A DNA stretch of 64,000 nt from Sarcophilus harrisii (Eukaryota > Chordata > Mammalia > Dasyuromorphia > Dasyuridae). Below, piece by piece: positions 1 to 12,096 of this stretch. Location of the stretch: positions 462,165,359-462,229,358 of the forward strand of contig NC_045429.1 of assembly GCF_902635505.1 (NCBI RefSeq). The letters run 5' to 3'. The first letter of the stretch is position 1. Each line of letters begins with the position of its first letter. The notes below the pieces were generated by a model. The model had not been told where the DNA came from, did no database searches, and saw nothing but the letters and a program-made list of their open reading frames with translations. The position numbers and the translations under genes are program-made.

Positions 1-3000
1 TTGATTCACTGAATGTTGTAGTTTGCGTGACCCCAGCCATTGGTGATGGTGTGATGGGAGGGGGTGGTGGGGAGAGGTTAAAAACTAATGGAAAGGCATT
101 AAGTATGTGTCCCCAACTTTAAAATACTCCATAGATGGCGCTCCATGGGAGCACCATGAAACAGGGGATGAGTGACTGAAATGAAGTTGCTCTGACTCAG
201 TAAAAAATACTAAGTACAAAGGACTCCTAGTTGAGAAAAGCCAGTGAATGTTAGAGTCAGTTCTTGAGAGGTCATTTGTTACTGATTGTGCCTCTGGGCT
301 TGTCCTATGGAAGACCCATGGCAACTTTAATTAGCCTAGAGCTGCACTATGGCCATAGACGGACAACAGAAAAGGATGATGTTGGGCGGTTAGAGCATAA
401 TTATGGAACATCAGTGGAGCTTTGAGGAGCTCCAGGACCAAGAACAGGTGTTCTTGTACCAGGTCAAGATTCAGGAATTTGCATCCTGAACTTAAAGAGA
501 AACTGAGGAAGAGTCATAAAGTTCAGAGCAAAGATGAAACTCAAATTGGTGTTCCTAATCTCACACCTAGAGCCATTCGATAAACTTACGCTTATCTTAA
601 AAACACTTTATTTTTGCAATATGAATGAAACTATCCCCAACTTGATATTATAGAAGCTAGCTGGAGCAGTAAGGCATTCAGGGAGAACCAGAGGCTTCTC
701 CTTTGCACACAGCAATTAACAAGTCTTTCCACTTACTCATTCTTCACCCATCTAGGTATGAGTATCACATGTTCAGACATGATCAGGGGACTCGTAGCAG
801 TACATATTATAATACACCATCGGTAAATGTGTCTGTGAAAAATGAAACTCCCCTTTCCTGATTGGCTGGTACTCGTTTCCTGTGTTTTGGGAGATTGGGG
901 CAACTCAGTTGACCTCCGATTTCTAATCTAAAACCAAAGGACTTTGATCTCTAGGGCTCCTTCTGGTTCTGAAGTTCTGTGCCCTCATGTTATAAAAATG
1001 AAATGTCTATAGGGCTCCTGGATGCCTCAATGATAATTCAAGCTAAAGGCTTCAGAGGCATTCTTAATTTGCCCAGCCAGGGCCTCCCCTTTTAATTTTC
1101 CCCAAAGGGCAGGAGGTGCAAGTGGCCTCTGACGCCAACCATTGCTTGCCTTTCTTAAAAGTGATATTCAAATGCCCATGGCGGTGTCCTTCTCACACCT
1201 CAGTCATCCAGAGAGAAGCTCAGTCTTACCTCAAATGGACGTCATCCAAGTCGGGCCCTTTGGTGAGACTCCGTATTGGTGAGACAGATGGAGATGGGGC
1301 AAGACCAGGGTCCTCTGCAACCAGAGAGAAGTGATGATCTCCAAATAACTGGCCTGAGCTGTAAATAACAGTGAAAAGTCTTTCCCAGGAACTGAAATGC
1401 TGGGCTCAGCAGACAAGCTTTGAACTTCTGATTCCTATGTCCATGTACTGCCCGGGACTACCTGTGGGAAAAGCTTTCCCAGATTCAAGGTACTGTGCAC
1501 ATCCACCCTAAACTATAAGTCAAGGGTTCCCACCAACAACTTTGCTTTTGCTAGTCATTGGGGGAGATGATTCATTCAAAATAAAGGCATTGAATGAAAT
1601 AGCATTGAAAGAAAAGTAGCAAGTGCAAACCACTTCTCCCACAAACCCACAAGACATCCTTGCCCACGAATATATCGTGTCTGTTGCTTAGGATGGAAGG
1701 ACATACATATAAGAAATGGCGTGTGCAGAGAACATGGGTACCATGGTGTGTTCTGGTGAGCTCATCATGCTGCTCTCTGCTGGGCCTGGTCGCCACTGGG
1801 GACGGCTCTGCCCTGAGTCAGTCCTATCACTAATGCTCCCAGACTATCCCTCTAGGGACCAGCTTGGCTGGTCCTTGACCTTTCCCCTTCCCTCGGCCGC
1901 TCCTGTTGCTGTCCCCTCCAAGTCTTTCAATAGAGTCCTCAGCTAAGGGACCACCTTCCCCCTGTAATGGGAATGGGCTGGATTTCTTTTGGATGAGGAA
2001 CTGGCCCTTTTAGTGAGACAGGCTGCCTGGTCCTTTCTCAGGACACACGGTGACATGTGTGAGGGCTGTTTGAGGGGAGATTAGAGCCCCCAGTTCAGCA
2101 CACTTTCAATTGTGGTCACTGCCTTCAGAATTGGAACGTCGCCCCCGCTCACAAACTCATACGTTCGTCCCTTGCCGTGTGTGGACCCCGACTTGATGGA
2201 TTTTCACTAGAGAGGATGAGAATTGCTTGGGGCTCACTTTCCAGATGCTTGTTTGTTGTTGTCATCAGTATGGGTCAATTCCTCTCTGGATGGTAAGTCT
2301 AAGAGGCCGTGCGTAGGTGAGAGCCCCCCTGCTGATGGGTGCACCCCTGCCTGGGAGGGTTTAGGAGCCTCTGCTGTGTCACCAGGAGGTTCTTTCCCAC
2401 CACCACGTTTTCCTCACCTTCGTGCTTCTTCGCCCTGACCCAGCTTGGTAACCGGTCATTTCAGCAGGGGAACAAGTAGCCCTGCTAATGTGGGGAACCA
2501 GCTGGGTCCCTTGAGAATGGAAGCTCCCTAAAGGCAAGCCCTGGCTAGGAGGTGGGTTTTTGCATCTCCACCGTGGACGGCAGAGCGTTGGGCTGGGAAA
2601 GGTTCACTTGGAAGACTGGCCACTCAAATCAACTTGGCAGTTTGCAAAATAAAGCGAGAAGCAACGAGGCAATCGCTTGGCCTGGGCGGCCGATCAGCTT
2701 CTGGTGTCCTAGGGATGGCAGGACTGCAGTTCTGCATTTCCTGGACAAAGCGCTCCAGCCTTGCTCCACCTCGGCCCTCCTTTGCCCGTGAGAAATTTGC
2801 TCTGCTTCCCTCTCCCTCTGACCTCTACACTTACACACTAGCTTCTTCTTTTGTTTAAAGCAACTGAAATATCAACAATTTATATATAGGTGTGTGTGTC
2901 TATATAAACACACACATATGATATTGGAATATTTGGGGTCCTGGAATGCCTAATTTTCCTCTTTAAGATGAAGGGAAATGGGGTTTCCATCAGTGGAATT

Positions 3001-3120
3001 TTATTTTATGGACAATTTTTATGGACTAGGTTTTGTCTCCCCAGTAGGGGAAGGAAGCAGCACTTCCTGGGCAAGGGCACTCAGGTGGCATTGCAGGTTC
3101 ACCGGTGATCACGGCCTTAT
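1..3120. other. Intergenic DNA downstream of HDAC4, no gene recognised
   Basis: Short open frames here are scattered on both strands with no recognisable protein and no splice-linked order. A TA/CA-rich patch lies at 2876-2922. No intact mobile element was recognised. Confidence 0.6.
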
Positions 3121-3139
3121 TCTGAGAAAGGAAGGAAAG

Positions 3140-3365
3140 AAACAAGCATCTACTAAGTACCTACAGTACCAGGTAGCATACTGAGTACTTTACCAGTGTT
3201 ATTTCATCTGATCCTGTAATTCTGGGAGATCGGTGCTATCATGACTGCCGTTTCACAGCTGAGGAAACCCAGGGAGCCGGAGGTGGAGCGACACAAAGGG
3301 CCACACAGTGAGGCAAGCTTTGAATGCAGATCTTCCCAGTGCTTTGTCCATGGCTGTATCCTTCC
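3140..3365 (+). repeat. MIR/CORE-type SINE relic
   Basis: It opens with the CORE-SINE wording AAGCATCTACTAAGTACCTA and then carries the MIR tail TTTCACAGCTGAGGAAACCC, with a degraded CACACAGTGAGGCAAGC and GAATGCAGATCTTCC. This is an old, diverged copy. Confidence 0.75.
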
Positions 3366-3434
3366 CTACGCCCGAATTTCCCAGCATAAAGTTAGAGAAT
3401 GGAAGCAAAAGGCTCACAAAAGTCTGTTTGGTGA

Positions 3435-3562
3435 GTGTTTGAGATGGCAGGGAAGCAGTGTGGTCCACTGGGCCAAGTGCCCACCTCAGAAGCACAGGAC
3501 CTACATTTGAATCTCCACCCCAGCACTTCATGAGATCAAGCTTCATTCTCTTTCCTCCCAAC
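3435..3562 (+). repeat. tRNA-derived marsupial SINE (WSINE/MAR-like), diverged
   Basis: Reads GTGTGGTCCACTGGGCCAAG, then ACCTACATTTGAATCTCCAC. This is the box A/box B layout (TTTGAATC in place of GTTCAAATC) of marsupial tRNA SINEs. Not a functional tRNA gene. Confidence 0.55.
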
Positions 3563-5619
3563 CCTCCTTTGATTATTTAGATCACAAAGGAAGCGTTTTA
3601 ATTATGGCAGAGCGTCACTTCTCTGGACTCTACTCATTTGATGTTGCAGGGCCAGTTTCCCCTTCTGTCCAATCAGAAGGCTAAGTCAGGTTCTCTCTGG
3701 AGTTCTGACTGTGTATGGGGCCGGGTGGGGGGGCTCACAGCCTCCTGAGCAGCTTTTGCAAATGATTAATTGATGAACTAACTGGACTGTTAATAAGGGA
3801 AGTCCCCTCAAATAAGGAGTTCTGTCCCCCGAGAAAACCACGGGCTGGGACCATTGAGAAAAACAGGACTAGCTGGAGAGGAATGAATTTAAAACTTATT
3901 GTTTGCTTGGTCTCTAATATTGAAACTGTCCAGCAGTCGTGCTCTCCGATGTTCTGAGTCTGTCCCTGTCTTTCCTGGAGGGGGGAAGGTAGGTGGAGGG
4001 AAATGCTAAATTCTCTCCGGGCCTAGCAGAGCCATACGGTTCAAACGCCTCTGCCGCAAGGCTCTGGTTAACCCTAAGGACGAGACACTATTAAATTTCA
4101 TTGCTTCCCAAAATAGGTCACCACGGATCTGCCAGGTGGCAGGGGACGGAGCCGGAGGAAACCCCAGCACCAAAAATCCCATCGCGTTTTATTGCATGCT
4201 GGTAATAAAATGAACTTAGTACTGTAAATATATTTTTAATGGGCCTCTAAACAGATCATGGCAGGGGCTTCCATTAAGCCCTTTAAATCTCCTGCGCATG
4301 AAGGAAAGCAAGCTTCTGCACGTCTTCTCCTTGCACCACTGACGGCCCACGAGATCTTTCAGGAGGAATGGAAACGTTCCCACCCAGTTGTAGCAAGATA
4401 TTTTTAAAAGGAATCCCTTTGTGAGATCTGATGACTGGAGAAGGCAGAACGGTGGACGTCTTCCCTGATGGAACTTCCCAAGCCCCGCCAGCTCACTGAA
4501 CACGACTTTGACGACACGGGGCGCCACACACCTCAGTGGGGACTCTGGCCCTTTGCTGGCTGGGCCCGGGAGAATGCAGGGTGGCCCCGAGGGTACTTGA
4601 CAGAGGGGCCTTAGATCCACGCACAGCTGGCAGGGACTATGTGTCGTGGTCAGCGTTCCAAAACGCTCCCCGTAACTGAATGGGAGGGGGAGATTTCAAT
4701 TTCTAACATTACCCAAACCTCAATCTTTCACTGTCCCCCTTCGGGATGTGATTATTTTACTAACCAGTCCCTTGGGTTAAGATTGGACATTCTCCCATCA
4801 GGTGGTATTAGGTATTTAGCCCCATTCACAAGTAAAATCATCCTTCAAGGCCATAAGGCCTGATCACAAAGGATGGTCCCTCCACAACCTTTGGCAACTT
4901 GAAAGTGGTCTTTTAGATTGCTGGGACCCAAGACCAGTAGGAGGAGCCTCTCTGAAGAAAGGGCTCCTTAGCCAAAAGACACTCATGTCCCATTCAGGTC
5001 CGTCCTGAGTTTGGTGGGACCTGCCCAGGCTTTCCAGGATCAGGGTCACGTCTCTATCAAGATGAACCACCACAAGCCTTTGCTATTCATGTGTTTGGGG
5101 AAGGAGGGGAAAGAACAGCTGGGATTTCATGGGATCCCTGGTGCGTACAGTTCCTTCACCAATCCAAGCTCAGAGTCTTAGAGAGGGGCTGGGGCACAGA
5201 GAGATAAAGTCATCTGCAGCCTCTGGCGACCATAGCTAGTATGGGTGGAAGGCTGGAGTCTGACCGGGCCCTTCCATCCATTCTACCTCTTTGCTCTTAG
5301 CCAGGGGCCCCGGGAGGCAGCCACTGCTGACATCGGGGAAAGGAAAGGATCCTCTGGAAGTTGGAAAGCATCAGTAAGAGTCCTCAGGTCTTTAGGCCTT
5401 TTCTGTGAGGGAGGACTGTCACTTGGGTAATATTGAGCCCGAGGTCTCCAGACCCCCTGGGACTGGTGGGAGGCCGAGCGTGAGCTGAGCTTTCCGGCTT
5501 CCGGGGCCGTTTGTAAAACACCCGGAGTCCCACCTGTTTCACTGGACTTTGGGGCTAACGCGCAATTAATTCAATAGATTGAAAATAACAAGAGGGTGGA
5601 CAGAAGACGAAGCTGGCAC
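3563..5619. other. Intergenic DNA between the SINE cluster and the HDAC4 3' end
   Basis: No gene seen. At 5155-5275 there is a weak MIR-like stretch (CAGAGAGATAAAGTCATCTG). A/T-rich, homeodomain-like words (GATTAATTGATGAACTAACT) sit near 3765 and the surrounding sequence is non-repetitive, so conserved noncoding DNA is possible but untested. Confidence 0.5.
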
Positions 5620-5641
5620 TAGAATGAGCTTTTTTTTTCTT

Positions 5642-5647
5642 TTTATT
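5642..5647 (-). promoter_or_regulatory. Candidate HDAC4 distal polyadenylation signal AATAAA
   Basis: The minus strand reads GTGTAAATAAAAAG here, followed by an A-rich then mixed sequence. It is the last canonical AATAAA before the region changes to typical intergenic DNA with SINE relics. Use as the true 3' end is inferred. Confidence 0.5.
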
Positions 5648-5822
5648 TACACCACAAGAATAACAAGTTGTCATAATGTGGTACAAAATACTGGACTCCT
5701 AATAAAGTTCCAATAGAAGTCGGTACTGTCAGAGAAAGACACCATTGGCCAGTGGGGGAAAATGATCCAGAACAAAATGAGGATGAAAATGAGAAAACAA
5801 CAACAGCAACCAGAAATAAAGA

Positions 5823-5824
<2 letters not shown>

Positions 5825-5873
<49 letters not shown>

Positions 5874-5970
5874 GAAAAAGGAATAAAGGAGAAAGAAAGA
5901 AAGAAGAAAAGAAGGAAAGAAGGAAGGAAGGAAGGAAGAGAAGTAGAAAGAGAGAGAAAGAGAGACAGAC
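5825..5970. repeat. (GA)n then GAAA/GGAA simple repeat in the 3' UTR
   Basis: A pure GA run at 5825-5870 passes into GAAA/GGAA purine-rich sequence. On the mRNA strand this is a C/U-rich tract about 200 nt before the inferred poly(A) site. Confidence 0.9.
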
Positions 5971-7073
5971 AGACCTCTGGGATCCACTGAGCAAGGGCCA
6001 CGGGCAGAGGTCGGCAGAGAGAATGCTGCTGCCGTTCCTGGGAGGAGATTCCATACAAGAGGGAGATTGTGTCTGGATGACAGAACAAAGTGGTCGCTGC
6101 TACCAATGGTGACGTCGTTCTGAGCACGGATAGGTAGAAAGGAGAATATAACATAGTTACAGCTTTGGATACTATATATCTGTAATAAGCTCTCGGGCGA
6201 ATAATGCTTCGACCCCCCCCTTTTATATATATATATTATATATATATAAGTTTGTCATCCCCATAAATGGAAAATATCGCCTCCACTATGGAGCACACAC
6301 ACAAAATTGTTAGATTTCTTTTTCTTTCAATAGGATACTTTTAAAATCAACATCAAAGACAAAAGGAAGCCGGCCTCCAAACGGCTCGGCCTCGGAACAA
6401 TGAAGAAACTTTGGGTTTCCTTTCAATGCGGTCGATAGGATATTTTTTTAAACCACAGTGTTGCTCACACAGTCTGTGACTGTTTATCAGAACGTGAGAT
6501 CGATAGATAATGTCGTCTAAAAGTCACTTTAAAAAGGGGGGGAAGGAGGGAGGCTGAGAAGTTAACTCTTTAGGCTCCTCGTCAGGTTTTTATTTAATTA
6601 TTTTTTTTGTCCAAACAAAGCCCGGTGGCAGAGAAAGGGTTGCATTCACTCACCCCCAGAAAGGAAATGAAACAAAACCAAACAAAAACCGTGTCTCTCC
6701 CCCTCCCCCCACCCCAGGAACAGAAACTCTTTGAAGAGACCCTGGCAGTTCCATTCTGCGCTGGGAGTAGTTTCTCCAAAACACTGTTTCCACATAAATA
6801 CAATAAACTCTCTTATTGGTATGTCACAAGTGCTCGATAAACTTTTTCCTTAAAATGACAAAGGTTGAAGTAGTCCTTTTATTTCTCTTACAATAAAAAG
6901 CACAAATTCTTCAGAATAAGTTCAGTAAGACGCAAACGTCCCCCCTCCCCACTTTCCTTCCGTGTTTTGCTTTACAGAAAATGTCCCACCTTTTAAAAAA
7001 TCTGCAAATGCCACGAGAGGGGGGAAAAAACCGGTTTTTTTTGTTTTTCGTGTTTTTGTTTTTTCCCCCCCAA

Positions 7074-7080
7074 AGCTGCC
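7074..7080 (-). promoter_or_regulatory. miR-22 seed match in HDAC4 3' UTR
   Basis: The minus strand reads GGCAGCTTTGG; GGCAGCT matches miR-22-3p positions 2-8. HDAC4 has been reported as a miR-22 target. A single 7-mer can occur by chance, so confidence is moderate. Confidence 0.42.
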
Positions 7081-7283
7081 AAGTTTGGCGTGCAAAATCT
7101 GTATACAATAGAAAGACATGCCGACCTTACAGACCATGCAACCTCAAGGTGTAGGAAACTTAAAAAAATATATTCATATATATTTATATATATTTATATA
7201 TATATCAATGCCCGTAAAACACATGGGCCCCAAAGTTTACAAAAAGCGGAATGGAATGAATACATGACTGTGACGAATACAAA

Positions 7284-7290
7284 GGAATGT
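7284..7290 (-). promoter_or_regulatory. miR-1/miR-206 seed match in HDAC4 3' UTR
   Basis: The minus strand reads ACATTCC (within GAACATTCCTTTG), matching positions 2-8 of miR-1 and miR-206. HDAC4 is the classic muscle target of these miRNAs. Confidence 0.5.
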
Positions 7291-8750
7291 TCTATATCGA
7301 AAATAAAAACAAAGCTGAAAAAGAAGCTCCCCCTCCGACCCCTCCCAAAAAAGAGGCTCTGGAGGCCCTCATACCTGCCCCTTGCAGATTCTGGGTCTAA
7401 GACCGCCGAAAGAAAGAACCCACCATCCTTCTTCTCCGGACAGATCGAGGGAGAAAAGGGAAGCAACGGGAGAAACAAAACCGCTTCGAGGAGGGGCCCT
7501 ATCCAACCAGGGCCCACGAACACCAACGTGGGGGGAGCGGGGCACAGCCCTGCCCGCCGGGTTCTGCAGGCCAGGGGAGCAGCCTCGGCGCTCCTGCTGG
7601 TGGAGCTCAGGCACATCCTGGAGGGTCAAAGATGCTTGGGCTCCGGGGGAGGCGGGGATAATGAAAAGGGCAGATGGGGAGAGTGGCTCGGAGCCACCCA
7701 AGCTGCTCCAGGAGGGCCGGCAACCCCCATCCCTCTCCCTGGGAGCCAGTAAAGTGCTCACTCACCGACCCTGTGGACCAACATTTGAAAAATGCCCCAG
7801 TAGCCTCGGCAAAGGTGCAAGTGAAAAACGGGGTGTGGAAAGGATCCCCTCGTGGGGTCAGCATGAGAATGGAGAGCTAAAACGAAGCTCCATCCACGGG
7901 GCAGCGAGAGTGGTGGTCGGCCCGGGAGAAGGGGAGCCCCACGGAGCCACAACGGAAAGGCCGAGCGTGGGCCAGCCCCACCCAAAGACAAAAACCAAAG
8001 AGAAACATCGATTTTTTTAAACGGATGGCGGGGGGCCGGAGGAGGCTGACAAAGCAAAAGGGATTTCACTCGATGGGGCTTTGCAACATGCAGTAAATAG
8101 CACAAAGTCCAAAAATGATAACGGGGCCGCAGAAAGGTCCCGATTATCCCCAGCATCTTGTAAAAACGACAAACGACTCTTTTGTCTCCGATAACTGCTT
8201 GCAGTGAAGAGGGAGCCCCAAAAACATCCCCCCTGCTGCTGACACCGAATGCTGTGCTCCAGGTGACAGCTTGGAAAAGTCTGAGAAAAGGCATGAATGG
8301 GTGGCTGTTCCGTGGCCATTTCAATGCCGCCAGGGCCAAAGAGAAAAAAAAAAGGGATTCTTTCCACCCCTCCCCCCGACCCTAAAATCAACCCCAGTCG
8401 GAACAACCCCAAGGAGCCGGCTTAGGCTTTAGCCCCATGGACAACAAGGGGTGCTCACTTGGGTCAAAGGGGGATCTTTCTTTCTGCACCCAAGGCTGCC
8501 CTTCTCAGTCGGCTGCATGCAGATCTAAGGCTCAAGGATAAATGAAGAAATCCTCCCCGCTCTTGGTGCTGATCAGAAAAGCTGAACTGTAAACTAGACT
8601 CAAGCTTAGAAAATTCCTTGGCTGCCCCTTCTCTGGAGAGGGGGCCAACCCCCCCCCCAACAGCTTCAAATTCTTTCCACAAGTCTGAATTAAATCAATT
8701 TTGGAATGAAAGTGGTGACTTCAAATGTCACCAAAAAAAAAAAAAAAAAT

Positions 8751-8788
8751 AAAGAGAGAGAGAGAGAGAGAGAGACACACACACATAG

Positions 8789-8843
<55 letters not shown>
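8751..8843. repeat. (GA)n microsatellite in the 3' UTR
   Basis: Two GA runs are separated by a short CA run (ACACACACACAT). It is preceded by an A17-type run at 8731-8748. Confidence 0.9.
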
Positions 8844-8846
<3 letters not shown>

Positions 8847-9408
8847 CAGGGGTTGTCCAGAGGAGTGAACTGTACTATTCTATATACTTTGGGGGGGGGG
8901 GGAATACATGTGTCAATCGGCCTCCTGCAGCCCCATGCTCCAGTAATAAGCATCTGGTGCTTCAGAGTGAAGGTCTAAACCAGATGGCAGAAAGAAAAAA
9001 AATTGAAAAACAACACTCCTCGCCCCGTTCCACATTCTCAAAAGCATTTTTCCCCTAAGGTCTTTGGAGAACAAAAGTTACAATTCTATCTGAGCAACAG
9101 TGTCTCGGGGAAGAATTTTGGAAATTATTTTTGTCAAGGCAGACAAGTCTTCCCCGGCGGAGCTCGGCGTGCCGACTGGAGCGGAGGGGGGCCCCCTGGA
9201 TGGAAGGTCAAAAACACCCCAGCTCCGCTCCGTCTTTGCCAGAACAAAACTCAGGAAAGAGACCTCGGCTCTATCGTTCCACGAGCGAGAGCCGAGGAGC
9301 TCTCTTTTCGTTAAACGCTCCGTTTCTGAAAACAGACTCTAAATTGTAATGTCTCCTCAGCCCGGAGGAAAGATGCTGACTGTACAAAACAACAAAACAA
9401 TCCCCCAA

Positions 9409-9437
9409 ATAATAATAATTATAATAATAATAATAAA
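9409..9437. repeat. (AAT)n microsatellite
   Basis: About nine AAT/ATA units within the HDAC4 3' UTR. Confidence 0.85.
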
Positions 9438-10002
9438 AAAGACCTTTAAAGGTTAAAAACTGTATAAGCAAGGACCGAGGCAAGAAAGACCTTTTGACAT
9501 CATAACAAGTCAGAAAACTGCCCAGTGGAAAACAAGTTCAAATCCACACAAACGAGGTTTCTTCGGGATTGAAAAATATCGATACAAAAATCAACAAGTT
9601 TTTCTAGTTCTCGCTACCAAACCTCCCCCCCAAAAAAAATCCCCAAAACTCTGTGTATGTGTGCGAAGAGGGGGAGGGGGGACAGAGGTCCTGTTACAAA
9701 AGAAACCCAACATAACAAACAGAACCTGAAATTAAAATGCAAACATCGAAGGTCGTTGCCCAGTGGCGAATGTGTTGGCGGTCTGAAGCCTTTCTAACTT
9801 TCCCTTTCCCTCAGCACCGGTCTGGTCCAATTCACAAGGAAAACCATTCGCTAGGGAACCTTGAAAAGGTGACTTTTACAATCTGCATTTATTATATTTA
9901 CCTTTTTATTTCTTCTATAAATGCATTATAAATATTTTTATCAAGATTTCATAAGAATCAAGTTTCTAAGCTTGGAGTACATTTGGAATATACATTATAC
10001 AT

Positions 10003-10042
10003 ACATTATATATATATCTATATATATATATCTATTTATACC
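10003..10042. repeat. TA-rich simple repeat in the 3' UTR
   Basis: Alternating TATATATCTA units. A similar TATATTTA repeat lies at 7160-7205. Both can self-pair in the transcript. Confidence 0.8.
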
Positions 10043-10926
10043 TACAATTGAAGCAATACCTCATGCTAGTCTGCTCTCGGGGAAAAGCATCCCAATCTGA
10101 AAACTGCAAGTGTATCTATTACATGCGTCGACGACCAAATTGCTGTGTTCGACCGTTCTGTGATCGATGCCGGAAAGAAAACGCCTCGGATCCTTCTCAA
10201 TCTGTCAGACTTCAAAACACCCAACCGTATTTGCCACTTCGGGGGCAACTCCCTTAATTTGTCTTAAACAGCAATGAAATGAAATAGAACCACAAAAAAA
10301 CAAACAAAAATCCAACGGGACCGAACCGAACTGAACCGAACCGACCGCCCCCCCTTTCCCCCCAACTCAGGAGAGAATTCCGGAGGCACCGCAGGCAGGG
10401 AGGCCGGCTGCCTTCAGTCCTCACGTGAGCACGGGCCGCTCGCTCGCTCCCTCGCTCTCTCTTGCTCGCTCTGGGCTCGCTGGCAGGTCTTGGCTCTGTC
10501 AGCCAGAGGAAGTCGCTCCGCAGAGTCCTGCTTTTTCTTTTCTTTTCAACTTAAGGCATTGTCCTTCAAACTTCTGAAAAATCCGCCACACCAAATCCAT
10601 CGGATCAATTGAAAAAAAGGCACAAACTCTCATCTTCAGGCGGCTTTGAAAAGCTAAAGCCGACTCCTCCCGGGGGGGGGGGGGGGGGGGCGCTCGTGAT
10701 TTTTTTTTTTCCTGTTTTTTGTTCTATTAAAAAAGAGAGAGGGATTAGTCTCCTCAGCCCCCCACCCTCCCGATAAAAAAAACCCGCCCTCGCGCATCAT
10801 GGGGGTTTGTAGATTAGATTTCGGACTCCCGGGCAGGCCGGAGTCATAAAAACCCTTTTCCCCCCTTTTCTTTTTTCTCCTTTTCTTTTTCTAAAAAAAC
10901 AAACAAACGAGCTACACGATGAGTCG

Positions 10927-10933
10927 AGTGGTT
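10927..10933 (-). promoter_or_regulatory. miR-140-5p seed match in HDAC4 3' UTR
   Basis: The minus strand reads AACCACT, complementary to miR-140-5p positions 2-8. HDAC4 is an established miR-140 target in cartilage. It lies about 540 nt after the stop. Function in this species is inferred from the known mammalian regulation. Confidence 0.55.
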
Positions 10934-10971
10934 TCAACGGAGACTGTGGAATTGTGGGTAATCAAACCTTA

Positions 10972-10978
10972 AGCACCA
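10972..10978 (-). promoter_or_regulatory. miR-29 family seed match in HDAC4 3' UTR
   Basis: The minus strand reads TGGTGCT, a match to miR-29 positions 2-8. miR-29b repression of HDAC4 is reported in bone cells. It is about 45 nt from the miR-140 match, near the spacing at which neighbouring sites can cooperate. Confidence 0.5.
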
Positions 10979-11472
10979 GTTTTAATGAAGTTTGTTTTCT
11001 GTAGTATTAGAGCTTTAAAACGTGGGTCTCCTCGGCGGCTACCGCCGTCTGTCTCCACACAACGTGGCCGTCGACCCAAAGCCGCCACTGGCTGCTTCCT
11101 CCTCACGGGTTCCCACTTTGGAGCGGAGAAAGAGCCCCCGGCTCCACGTGTCTCACGTGCGTCGCGCTCACCGGCGGGCCACGTCGAGGCGGAGGGGTCG
11201 TTGATGTCTGCGGGTGGGGGGTGTGGGCGCGCCCGTCTATATATCTATGGACGTAGATATATTTCTATATGTCTATCGAGATATCTGTAGATGCAGAAGA
11301 CTCGTTTTCCGTATCCAGAAAGACCAGTCCTGTGGTTGCGTCACACCTGGCCGTCCCTTTGTATTCTGGGAGAACACCCTGACAGGACGCAGGAGCAACA
11401 GGAGGAATTTTCTTGGCAGAGCTTCAAGACAAGAGACGCACAAACGAGAGACCAGCAGGTCTGAGCTGGCTG

Positions 11473-11512
11473 CTACAGGGGAGGCTCCTCTTCCATGGGC
11501 TCATCATCGGAC
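11473..11512 (-). CDS. HDAC4: HDAC4 last coding exon: C-terminus and stop
   Basis: The acceptor is AAATCCCAG|GTCCGATG. The 40 coding nucleotides finish Arg and read SDDEPMEEEPPL, then stop TAG at 11473-11475. This equals human PDEEPMEEEPPL. The exon continues leftward as the 3' UTR. Upstream of the acceptor, the intron reads as a long pyrimidine-rich (C/T) tract on the coding strand. Confidence 0.95.
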
Positions 11513-11589
11513 CTGGGATTTCACCCCGGGGTCACGGGAGGGGAAGGGGCCGCAGGAAGCGGTGGGGGAGAGGCGGGGGAAAGACGGGA

Positions 11590-12055
11590 AGGGAGGAGAC
11601 AGAGACAGAAAGGCAGAGACACACAGAGAGAGAGGGAGGTACAGAGACAGAGAAAGGGACAGAGAGAGAGAAAGGGACCGGGGGGGGGGGAGAGAGAGAA
11701 AGGGACAGAGACAGAGAAAGGGACAAAGACAGAGAGACACAGATACCAGAGACACAAAGACCGAGACAGAGATAGAGACAGAGACAGAGAGACACAGATA
11801 CCAGAGACACAAAGACAGAGAAAAAGAGATACGGAGAGACAGACAGAGAGAAGGAAGGAGAGAGACAAAGAGATAGACACAGAGACAGAGATAGAGACAA
11901 AGAGAAATAGAGACAAAGACGGAGAAAGGGATAGAGAGACACAGAGACAGAGACACAGAGAAACAGAGACAGAGACAGACAGAGAGAAAGGGAGGAGAGA
12001 CAAAGACAGAGAAACAGAGAGACACACAAAGAAAAAGAGACAGAAAGAGGGGGAG

Positions 12056-12095
<40 letters not shown>
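11590..12095. repeat. (GAGACA)n/(AGAG)n purine tract in the last HDAC4 intron
   Basis: About 500 bp of GAGACA, AGACAC and GAGA units on the plus strand, ending in a pure GA run at 12060-12094. On the gene's strand it is an almost unbroken C/T tract lying just upstream of the last exon's acceptor at 11513. The open frames through it are repeat artefacts. Confidence 0.95.

Positions 12096-12096
<1 letters not shown>

Larger units (their letters stand above)
5620..11472 (-). other. HDAC4: HDAC4 3' untranslated region
   Basis: About 5.85 kb follows the stop without another gene. Human HDAC4 also has a 3' UTR of roughly 5 kb, so the length is plausible. The stretch is relatively A/T-rich compared with the GC-rich gene body and holds TA-, GA- and AAT-type simple repeats. 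It also contains seed matches for miR-140, miR-29, miR-1/206 and miR-22, all reported regulators of HDAC4. The left end is placed at the AATAAA at 5642-5647 (minus strand) and is inferred. Earlier AATAAA motifs (for example near 9.89, 6.88 and 6.59 kb) could give shorter forms. Confidence 0.75.

Noticed and set aside
1716-1946. Short open frame in the left intergenic part
   Set aside because: No similarity recognised, no splice context, and length within chance expectation.
7090-8020. Overlapping open frames of 190-220 codons within the 3' UTR
   Set aside because: No recognisable domain or codon pattern, they overlap in several frames on both strands, and they lie inside the HDAC4 3' UTR.
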